Positions 1 to 7,358 of a stretch of 8,276 bases of DNA are shown here, one piece after another. Made by a program: the position numbers and the translations under genes. The notes beneath the pieces are model-generated. The model was not told the DNA's origin and searched no databases. It saw nothing but the letters and a program-made list of their open reading frames with translations. Position 1 is the stretch's first letter. Each line of letters opens with the position of its first letter. This DNA comes from VRUE01 sp033856275 (GTDB lineage Bacteria; Actinomycetota; Thermoleophilia; Solirubrobacterales; 70-9): the NCBI GenBank assembly GCA_033856275.1, contig JAWVFJ010000064.1, positions 1-8,276 of the forward strand, read 5' to 3'.

Positions 1-127
1 AATACCTCCTTTGTTTCTACTAATACACCTCACTGCGATAAAAGTTTGGTTATTTAGTTTGTAAATAATTACCCCTTTACATCTTTTTCGTTATTTGCAC
101 ATAACAGGATAGTAATATTATTACTAT
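1..127. repeat. Left terminal inverted repeat, presumed protein-primed replication origin
   Basis: These 127 bases are the exact reverse complement of the last 127 bases; the match breaks at base 128 (a here, where the right-hand copy requires t). The repeat begins at base 1 of the window, so this is a true molecular end. In linear plasmids, adenoviruses and phi29-like phages, such ends carry a protein covalently bound to each 5' end and serve as replication origins. The repeat contains smaller hairpins: arms at 50-56 and 62-68, arms at 90-94 and 101-105, and an 8-bp stem at 109-127 that closes exactly on the repeat boundary. The end sequence starts AATACC, so the template strand ends 3'-TT, which would allow a short sliding-back start. 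The terminal protein itself is inferred, not visible. Confidence 0.98.
109..127. repeat. Hairpin closing the TIR (left copy)
   Basis: ATAGTAAT (109-116), loop ATT, ATTACTAT (120-127) form a perfect 8-bp stem whose outer end coincides with the last base of the TIR. The right TIR carries the mirror copy at 8150-8168. It could be a protein-binding or recombination site, or a limit for repeat homogenisation; the role is not known. Confidence 0.8.
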
Positions 128-384
128 AAGTAAATATTGATTATTATATCATTATTAGAATGGAAAAACCTAGAATCTCCAGGGAAGATTAAAATCGGTA
201 ATATAGCGAATCCTAGCTTGAAAACATAGGCGTCATAATCGATCGGTATATAGTTCTCCTCTGCACACTTACAACTAAGTGGTGGGTGTAGTAATAGCGG
301 CGAGAGTCCAACTACGAAGAACCCCACTGTATAAACGGGTTGCCAATATCATGAATCGTTTATCGTAATAAAAATAAATTAAAT
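128..384 (+). other. Non-coding leader of the polymerase gene, with a GC-rich foldable patch
   Basis: No convincing gene lies between the TIR and the polymerase start. Bases 241-340 contain 47 G+C per 100, clearly above the AT-rich surroundings (361-460 has 28). Within this patch AGTGG (278-282) can pair with CCACT (324-328), with a bulged T allowing two further G-C pairs, and GTAGT (288-292) with ACTAC (311-315), giving a nested stem-loop. The loop contains TAGCGGCGAG (295-304), which resembles a conserved stretch of domain I of large-subunit rRNA. This could be a structured 5' leader, a small RNA or a captured rRNA scrap. I cannot decide among these. The last 25 bases before the ATG are almost pure A/T. 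Confidence 0.45.
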
Positions 385-3300
385 ATGAAAAGAATTTTAA
401 CATCTTTAAATGCTACATTTGTCGGGTCGTGAGGAGGGGTACATCAAAAATTTCACAGTTTTTCTACTGTCCATAGCATAAAAATTAACTGTAAAGCTAT
501 TTTTTTAATAATAAGAATAAATTTAGGTGTTAATCCAACATCTTTATTTATATTTTATGACACTAATAGTCGTACAATTACGCATCATAAAATTCACTTT
601 GGTAAAAATTATTATAAAAGTTTTACATCTTTCATTTATAATACTTTAGAAGAAACTAAATTTAAAGATAAAGAGGTGAGAATCTGAGCCCCTAAATATT
701 TCATTAATACACTATTAATTAATAAATGTAACTCTATGTTTGGTGTATTATTAATGCCTTACTCTCGTAAAACCTACGATCTACCATCAGTAATTGATAT
801 GATAAAAAGTGGAGTTAGAGATATAAAAAACTTAGATAAAGAATCTTTTGGATTCTGAGTTAAAGAATTTAACTTAAATAAAAAACATAAAGGTTTATTA
901 GCTGGATGAATTCCAGGGTATATTAAAAATATTGCGAATAAAATAGCGGGTAAAGATAGAAAAATAAATTTAGGGGTCCGCATATCAGAAAGGTTTTTAT
1001 ATAATTGAAATTTAGTTAATAAAAGAGATAAAAATTTCAATAGAACATATTCGTCGGGGATGGAGTTAAATACAAATCAGAATAAACCAAATAAATATAC
1101 AGGGTTTAAAGAGATTAGCACCTTCTGAAACACGTATACTTCTGACAAATTCTATCCTTATGTAGGTGTAGAACAACTTAGTTTAGAGTTAGAAAAATTT
1201 TTCAATTTCTATGAAAAAATTTATAAAGAATATAAATATTTTGCGATTATATTTAAAATGAATCTGGGTAATGGGGAATTTAGATCATGTTCTTTTACAC
1301 AAGTTAGTACGTTGAGTGAATTTAATGTTTTACTTTCTATATTAGGACAAATATTCTTCATACCTGATTTAACAAACAAAATGTCTTGTAGTGAGATGGA
1401 TATAGACATAGATCTAAATTTACCGAAGGGGACTATTTATTTTGATTTTAAACCATTGAAAACTGTTAAAGGTACTAAATATGAAAAACTTAGACCTGAG
1501 AGTGAGATGAATAGAACTATTAAAGATTATTCAAAGTATTTTGAGTATAAAGGCTTTAAATTTCCGACCACTATGGATTTAAGTGTATGGCCAGATCTTA
1601 TTTTCAGTGATAACTATGATACTGCATTTGTTAAAAATAAATCGACAAACTCATTAAGTGAGGGGTATACATTTAACTCTTTAATCAGAATTAATGAAGA
1701 TAATTATGAGGTTTTAGTAATGAACAAAGATGGAAATATTCTATATACTTTTACGGATTATCTACTAGACAGAAAAGCGGAGAACCTGACGCGATTCAAG
1801 CGTGTACTTATAGAAAAAACTAAAGGGATTAAAAGAAAAAAAATATTTTACTACAGCAGCGATAAATTAATATTTTATGAAGAAGAAAAGCCTACAAAAT
1901 TCATTGAGACGGAAAAAAAAGATAAAAAACAAACAGATAACTATCTTACTTTAGATCTTGAAACAAGAATGATAGGGAATAAAATGGTACCTATCTGCAT
2001 GTCTATTTTTGATGGGATGGAAAGTAAAAGTTTTCTCTTTCCGAACAGTGAAAGATGGAAAAATGATATGGAAACAGCTATTAGATATTTAATGAAGAGA
2101 AAGTATTATTTCAAAAAAATATATATTCATAATTTTTCATATTTTGATTCTATTTTTATGATTGATGTATTAAGTAAGCTAGGTAAATTGGATTTTATAA
2201 TTAGGGAAAATAGAATTATCCAACTTACTTTAACATTTGTAATTTCTAAGGCTAATAGTAAGAATTTAAGAAAGGCTAGCTTATATTTTAATGATTCCTA
2301 CTTGGTATTACCACATTCACTTAGAAAACTATGTAAAAATTTTGATGTTAAAACTCCAAAAATTGATTTTCCTATAGATTTTCTTAATCTACCAAATTTT
2401 AACTTTGATTATAAGGGTATAGTCCCAGATTATAAATTATTTAAAGGATCCTATACTAAAGAATTTACTTTAGATGTTTACGCGGAATATATAAAAAAAT
2501 ATTTAGATAAAGATTGAGTACTAAAAAGGGAGCTCATCCATTATTGTGAAGTAGATACTATTGCTTTACATCAGGTTATAGCTGTTTTTTCTAAAACTAT
2601 TTTTGATTTATTTAAGGTAGATATTACAAGACGCCCCACTCTCCCTTCTATAGCATTTAAAATATTTAGAAGTAATTTTTTAAAGGATGCAAACATACCT
2701 AAAATTCTTTTGAAAATATATAAAGACATATCTTTAAGTTATTTTGGGGGTATTTCGGATGTATATAGACCAGAGGGAAAAGATATTCATTCATATGATG
2801 TTAACTCTCTATATCCCTCAGTAATGGCAGAATACCCTATGCCTGTAGGAACACCTAGATATTTTAAAGGAAATCCTTATATAATTGATAAAGATCCATT
2901 TGGTTTCTTTCATGTTAAAGTAGAAGCACCTGATATGTATATTCCATTTTTACCGACTAACTATATAAATCCTAGCGGATCCTATTCAACTATTTGTCCT
3001 ATAGGTAATTGAGAAGGATGGTATTTTAGCGAAGAAGTTAAAAATGCTGAAAAATATGGATATAAGTTTGAAATTATTGAAGGTTATTTATTTGAGAGAA
3101 AAAATGTGTTTGAAGGATATGTAGATGTGCTATACAAAATAAAATGTTCAGTAGATTCCTCTTCACCTTTATATTTTATTATTAAATTATTATTAAATGC
3201 TCTATATGGAAGATTTGGTATGGACCCAGATCTAGAAATCAATGAACTTGTTACACATGATGAGAGTGAGAAAATTTTATATGAAAAAAGTAAAGTTAAA

Positions 3301-4290
3301 AATAAAAAAATAAATGATCAGTTAGTATTAACTAGTTATAAGAATCCGGAAAGCGACTTAAAAGAAATTAATGTCTCTGTACCTATAGCTTCAGCTATCT
3401 CCGCATACTCTAGAATTAGGATGTCCCACTATTTAGCTAAATATAAAAATAATATACTGGCTATGGATACGGACGGAATAAAAGTAGACTGTCATTTAGA
3501 TCCTGCCGAAATAAGTGCTAAAATTTTAGGAAAAATGAAGTATGAGTACACTTTCAAAACAGGTATATTCCCTGCACCTAAAGTTTACGGTGGGTCATTG
3601 CAAAGCCCGTATAAAAATAAATTAACTATTAATAAAATCAAAGGTGTAAAAGTGTCTTTGTCTTATCTACACCTATTCTTAGTTATGTATGAAGGAAGCA
3701 CTTTGGTGATTGATCAATACAAATGAAAAAGATCCTTAACCGATTCTACTATATACGTTAATCTTGAAAAATATACACTTTCAATAAGTGAAAATAAGCG
3801 TGAAATAGTCTACGACTGTTGTGGTAAATTTGTTGATACCAAGCCCTTAACTTTAGAGGATGGTATAATAAAAAGAAAAGTTTTTATTTTATTTTATCTT
3901 AATTCACCGTGTTTAATAACAACTAACTTAAGGTTAAACCCACCTAAAAGCTTATTATCTCTACCTTCTAGCCACATTATATATCTTCCACAACCAGTCC
4001 CGCATATTATTAGGATTTACCCGTCTCTTCCACCAGTTATATTTGTACCGCCCACACCGCCCGAGTTTAGTGCTAAATTGGATGTTTGTCTGCCTAGTAA
4101 GGTAAGCAGTTATCATTTAGGATTTAAAATTCAAGTTATTGATTTAAAATTAAATAAAACTACGATATATTCCAGTTATCGCAAAGTTGAAAGAGCCTTA
4201 AATATGGGTTCTGGTACTATAACTCGACGGATGAAAGGAAATATAACTAAACCATATAAAAAAAGATATCTCATTACAAAAATTAATTAA
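385..4290 (+). CDS. dpo: Plasmid family B DNA polymerase, protein-primed, with C-terminal NUMOD1-like domain (1,301 aa)
   Basis: Replicates the plasmid in the mitochondrion. The frame is open from 298 to the TAA at 4288-4290 if TGA is Trp; in-frame TGAs lie at 430, 685, 856, 907, 1006, 1126, 2515, 3010 and 3724. ATG 385 is the first ATG. Residues 1-520 have no recognised motif; in related plasmid polymerases this part is thought to include the terminal protein. Exonuclease motifs: Exo I DLET (D524, E526), Exo II NFSYFD (N583-D588), Exo III Y720-x3-D724. Then SYFGG (785-789), motif A DVNSLYPS (805-812), a roughly 120-residue gap fitting TPR2, motif B K934-LLLNALYG, motif C MDTDG (D1028, D1030), KVY (1066-1068) and KIKG (1084-1087). 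All catalytic acids are present. Motif B has Ala and motif C Gly where Ser is usual. A proline-rich linker (about 1186-1229) leads to a NUMOD1-like domain (about 1247-1300). The protein is long for the family. No frameshift is seen. Confidence 0.97.
4123..4287 (+). other. NUMOD1-like DNA-binding domain fused to the polymerase C-terminus
   Basis: Residues about 1247-1301 of the polymerase read as a short beta segment (QVIDLKLNKTTIYSSY), then a helix-turn-helix-like part (KVERALNMGSGTITRRM), then KPYKKRYLITKI. This order, with D in 'VIDL', T in 'TTIY', the Ser-x-x-x-x-x-x-AL spacing, 'TIxR' and the closing 'KPYK-RYLI', is the pattern of NUMOD1 (also called IENR1), a DNA-binding module usually found at the C-terminus of LAGLIDADG and GIY-YIG homing endonucleases in fungal mitochondria. 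It is in frame with the polymerase and separated by a proline-rich linker. No nuclease domain accompanies it. Recognition is by eye; a profile search is needed to settle it. Confidence 0.75.
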
Positions 4291-4309
4291 TTATACATAT
4301 GGATATATT

Positions 4310-4318
4310 ACCTTTATT
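4310..4318 (+). promoter_or_regulatory. Shared 3' element ACCTTTATT after the polymerase gene
   Basis: The nonamer ACCTTTATT lies 20 bp past the polymerase stop. The same nine bases, in sense orientation, follow each of the other three genes. A role in mRNA 3'-end processing or termination is inferred from position only, by analogy with the 3' dodecamer of yeast mitochondrial mRNAs (a different sequence). Confidence 0.45.
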
Positions 4319-4481
4319 ATTTATATCTTAACTTTACAATCGGTTTAAAACATATAGGCTATCTAACTAGAGATATAAAATCTAATCACGATATTGAGTG
4401 CGTAAGAGGGAGAAGAGTAATTTTTATATTTTGCTTAAAGCCCCATCTGAGTAAATTACTTAGCCAAAATACTTAAGGGAT

Positions 4482-4504
4482 AATATATGAAAAAAGCATA
4501 TATT
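4482..4504 (+). repeat. Hairpin upstream of the membrane-protein gene
   Basis: AATATATG (4482-4489) and CATATATT (4497-4504) form a perfect 8-bp stem with a 7-base A-rich loop, ending 35 bp before the ATG at 4540. It could mark an RNA processing point between the two + genes. AT-rich stems arise easily by chance, so the function is uncertain. Confidence 0.4.
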
Positions 4505-4539
4505 GTTCTACCATGATGGTTATAATATAAAAAATAAAA

Positions 4540-6315
4540 ATGAAAAAATTAATGAAAAATTTAATACCTATCCAAATTACTATTACAAAACGTAGAAATT
4601 CCTTCCTTAATTCTAAAACATGGTTCCTTTATCTTACAATAGGTAATATTATATTTAAATTATTTATTGCCTTTTTCTTCTGCTTGGGCCTATATTCTTT
4701 TTGGTTAAGTAATATCTGAGTCGGTTGGCACCCTTATTATCGTGACATTGTGGATGGAAGCTTATTAGAAATAGCCTTTAGATTATTAACTCGGGCTTGT
4801 TTAGTAATAGGTGGTATTATTTTAAATATTATCCCCCATATAGATTACCTTGAAGATGATACAATTAGTAAAGATATGTATGAAATAAATGATATAACTA
4901 CTCCTTTATTGCCAGATGATAATAAAGTACAAGATTTTAAACCTGCAGTATCTAACGACAAGGAAGAAATCTATTCCGAATTTGATAAACATAACGGGCA
5001 AAATATTTCACCTTCGGATAGTAAACCTATTGAAGAGGATATCTATACAAATATTGAATCTTCAAACAGACCCTACACTTCTAAATCAGACGTTGATTTG
5101 CTTCAATCCTCAAGCACTCTAATTGAAAATGGGTTAAATTATGTTAATAGCATTACCCCTCTTCAATGAGTATTTATAGGTGGAGGTTGTGCTTTAACAG
5201 CTGTTGGTCTTTATTATGCTCCATCTATTTGAACTTGGGGTGTTGGATTATACCACGGTTTATCTAAAAACCTAGATATAGATACGGATAGCGATTGTGG
5301 TTTATCAGATGTTCCTGTAAAAGCATCCATCTTAGACTCTGCATGAAATAAATTAAATAGTTTAGGAGGTAATATAAAAAATTATTTCGTAAACTCAAAT
5401 ACAGCGTCTGATAGTTTAAATTCGAACCGTGTTGCTTCACAAAACTTAGATAAAATTGCTGACGCTTCAAATCTTACTGAGAGTACATTAAATTCTGCTT
5501 CAACTGTGATAAAAAACCTGAATAAAACAGTTAGTACGGCTGAGCAAACATTGTCTGCACTGACTAAGAATATGGATATAGCTATGCACACTTCCGAGTC
5601 CCACCTTAAAGCTACTAATTCACTTATGGATTCTATGAAAGCTAATTTAGAGTCTGTTAGAAGATTGATTGTAGAATTAGACACAACCACGGATAAAGCA
5701 GAAACAGTCTTACATAAAGCTAAATCTATTGCAGAGTCAGTAGAAAACGTAAATAAATTAGAATCTGCTATACAAAAAGCTCAAATTCTTACTGAGCATT
5801 GTGCTAATTCAAATAAAATAGCTATCGAGTCAATGCATACAGGGGGTCAAATGTTAAATAACCTTTCTGATGTTTCTAGTTTAACATGCGAAGCCCAGAA
5901 GGCAATTATAGAGAAAATGTCAGAAGAATTAAGCAAACATTATACTGCATCCTCTAGAATAAGTGAAGTTGAATTTTCGGCGAGTGGTTATATAATTTCT
6001 TGTCCCTTGGAATTTAGGGAAGTATTTAATAATTTTCCCCTGTTCCCACTTAGTTTAATAGTTATTATAATAATATCCTTTTATTTATTATGCAAATTAT
6101 ATAAAACTAAAAATTGTTTTCAAAGAGGTTATATTTTTAAATCCCTAAATATTAAGCCTAATGGCTATTTATTTAAGGATAAAATAAAGCATATGCAATA
6201 TCGTAAACTCTTTTATACTCTCAACCAAATACATAAATTGAAATGGTTTATAGCCGGTTTTCTAACGTCCTGGTACCTTGGTTTATTTCTAGATGTTTGC
6301 TCTCCTTTAATTTAA
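4540..6315 (+). CDS. Predicted membrane protein with long helical, coiled-coil-like region (591 aa)
   Basis: Open from ATG 4540, the first ATG after the in-frame TAA at 4528, to the TAA at 6313-6315. TGA at 4717, 5167, 5230 and 5344 must be Trp. I do not recognise a family. Seen: a basic N-terminus (1-27); a hydrophobic segment at about 29-55; a second at about 80-98; an acidic, polar stretch at about 101-205 with EDD, PDD and EED clusters; a Gly/Tyr/Trp-rich hydrophobic segment at about 210-241; about 225 residues (248-474) rich in Ser, Thr, Asn, Ala and Lys with regularly spaced Leu/Ile, almost free of Pro, looking like continuous amphipathic helix or coiled coil; a very strong membrane segment at about 503-522 (LIVIIII); a highly basic loop (524-567); and a last hydrophobic segment at about 569-585. 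An inner-mitochondrial-membrane protein is the natural inference. A membrane anchor or partition role for the plasmid is a guess. Its length and clean open frame argue that it is expressed. Confidence 0.85.
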
Positions 6316-6349
6316 TTTAGGCCTCTCTTTTTTCTAATTAGGTTAGTCA

Positions 6350-6363
6350 TAAACCTTTATTTA
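6350..6363 (+). promoter_or_regulatory. Shared 3' element after the membrane-protein gene
   Basis: TAAACCTTTATTTA lies 35 bp past the stop at 6315 and includes the nonamer ACCTTTATT (6353-6361). Bases 6350-6362 are the exact reverse complement of 6536-6548 on the far side of the convergent region, so the two genes that meet here each have the same 13-base element downstream in their own sense. Confidence 0.5.
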
Positions 6364-6433
6364 AAATTAGCGAACTTAAATTAATTTATTATATTTACTC
6401 TATGATAGATTTAGGAATAACCTAGAATAACTA

Positions 6434-6453
6434 ATTTTAAGTTGGTTGTTTTA
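6434..6453 (+). repeat. 20-bp inverted repeat, copy A, bracketing the minus-strand genes
   Basis: ATTTTAAGTTGGTTGTTTTA here is the exact reverse complement of 8104-8123. Both minus-strand genes lie between the copies. The match stops at both ends (6433 and 6454 differ), though about 7 of the 10 bases on the 5' side also agree. The core GTTGGTTG is not simple A/T, so chance is an unlikely explanation. It may be a shared promoter or leader element, or the footprint of a cassette that can invert. Confidence 0.85.
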
Positions 6454-6535
6454 GGACATGAATTTATTATATTGTTAAATAATCCTTAAGATAGTCCTAA
6501 GTCCTTGAATATTATAAACTTTAATCTCATACTCG

Positions 6536-6564
6536 AAATAAAGGTTTATAAATAAACCTTATTT
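6536..6564 (-). terminator. Hairpin and 3' element after the 253-aa gene
   Basis: AAGGTTTA (6541-6548), loop TAAA, TAAACCTT (6553-6560) make a perfect 8-bp stem, extended by A/T pairs around one bulged A. On the minus strand it begins about 33 bases after the stop of the 253-aa gene and contains ACCTTTATT (complement of 6537-6545). Termination or RNA processing is inferred from position; there is no T-run of bacterial type, nor would one be expected in mitochondria. Confidence 0.45.
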
Positions 6565-6596
6565 AACTATTAAAGGTCCGCGAAAATATAACATTG

Positions 6597-7358
6597 TTAC
6601 TCCGTAATTGAACATTTAACATTATCCCAATCTAAATGCATACCCAGATTTATTCCATCTTCCACACTATAATTAGGTATTTTATTTAATTTATTTAAAT
6701 TTTTAAGGGTCTCATAATTATAACAGCTAAGTACTTTTTTTATATTTTCAAAAAGTATCTCTCCGTTTTTAGCTTTAACTATATTTTTTTCATTACCATG
6801 AATAAATGTATTAAGTCTTTTAATAGCAAGAGGCATTCTTTTATCCTTCCAGAAAAAAGGATTGATTTTATAAATAGTATTTTTAGTGGGATAAATATGG
6901 TCGAGCACTTCTGATTTAAAATAACGAGGTGGTACTAATATTATAGCCCTCCCTTTGGGGAGTGGCAGATTAAATCTTAGTGGTGGTGTTAATATTTTAT
7001 TTACATATAAATAATTTATAAAACTGTAAATATCTATTTTATTGGATGTGTTAAAACAAACTGTAAAACATCTCACCTGAGCTGTAGCACAATCAAAATA
7101 AATATATAAAGTTATTGTTAACACGTGATTAAGAATAGGATGATAAATTTTAGGAAGCTGGTAGCAAAGAATCACGCCACTTAAAAGGAAATTGGGTAGA
7201 CCTATTTTCTTAGTTTCATCATATACTTGCATTCCTGATACATAACATGATTGGGCCACAGTTTTGAAAGGAAATTGGCTACTATGAGAAGGTAAAACTA
7301 AAGTTTTTTTATTTTTACCCTCGTTTAAGTCAGGATAAACGTAATTGGTCTTCGACAT
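6597..7358 (-). CDS. Unrecognised basic protein (253 aa)
   Basis: Reads from ATG 7358, with an in-frame stop only ten bases upstream, to the TAA at 6597-6599. It contains no in-frame TGA; both tryptophans (W170, W244) are TGG, so it is open under either code. I do not recognise it. Visible features: no clear membrane segment or signal; a central stretch of likely beta strands with three close cysteines (C90, C97, C101) among seven in total; a proline-rich turn region (124-146, with TPPLRF, PLPKGR and VPPRYF); and a lysine/asparagine-rich C-terminal third (about 170-230) that could bind nucleic acid. It is the second gene of the minus-strand block, 332 bp after the 132-aa gene. A replication accessory role is possible but unsupported by any motif. 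It is not an RNA polymerase and lacks the polymerase motifs seen in the large gene. Confidence 0.8.
   Translation of the reverse strand: MSKTNYVYPDLNEGKNKKTLVLPSHSSQFPFKTVAQSCYVSGMQVYDETKKIGLPNFLLSGVILCYQLPKIYHPILNHVLTITLYIYFDCATAQVRCFTVCFNTSNKIDIYSFINYLYVNKILTPPLRFNLPLPKGRAIILVPPRYFKSEVLDHIYPTKNTIYKINPFFWKDKRMPLAIKRLNTFIHGNEKNIVKAKNGEILFENIKKVLSCYNYETLKNLNKLNKIPNYSVEDGINLGMHLDWDNVKCSITE

Larger units (their letters stand above)
4291..4539. other. Spacer between the polymerase and membrane-protein genes
   Basis: 249 bp without a credible gene; the longest ATG reading frame that starts right after the polymerase, at 4300, is ten codons. It holds the 3' element ACCTTTATT at 4310-4318, 20 bp after the polymerase stop, and an 8-bp hairpin at 4482-4504. 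The stretch from 4520 to the next ATG is nearly all A/T, as in front of the polymerase gene. Confidence 0.6.
6316..6596. other. Convergent intergenic region with several inverted repeats
   Basis: 281 AT-rich bp between the 3' ends of the + and - gene blocks; no gene is seen. It carries TAAACCTTTATTT (6350-6362) whose exact reverse complement lies at 6536-6548, TTAGGAC (6451-6457) pairing with GTCCTAA (6494-6500), one copy of a 20-bp repeat (6434-6453), and a hairpin at 6541-6560. The arrangement suits a two-sided termination and 3'-processing zone. Confidence 0.6.

Noticed and set aside
295..304. Firm call of a large-subunit rRNA fragment
   Set aside because: Only about ten bases agree with the conserved rRNA stretch from memory; the flanking sequence does not continue the match. 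Kept only as a question under the leader finding.
124..327. 67-codon open frame on the minus strand running into the TIR, with a hydrophobic start
   Set aside because: It begins with GTG, uses GC-richer codons than the real genes, overlaps the foldable GC-rich leader and would end inside the TIR. It looks like a chance frame.
241..340. Possible group I intron core or tRNA in the GC-rich leader
   Set aside because: ACTAAGTGGTGGG recalls the R element, but no matching P7 partner or P/Q elements were found, and there is no T-loop or cloverleaf for a tRNA.
774..1409. Minus-strand frames of 88 and 62 codons
   Set aside because: They lie opposite the polymerase gene, whose frame is intact and carries family motifs; they start at TTG or overlap coding sequence and show no features of their own.
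4300..4332. Ten-codon frame right after the polymerase stop
   Set aside because: Too short, with no initiation context; more likely 3' untranslated sequence holding the 3' element.
4916..5690. Overlapping frames on both strands inside the 591-aa gene
   Set aside because: They are shadows of the longer frame, which is open for 592 codons with TGA as Trp and has coherent membrane and helical segments.
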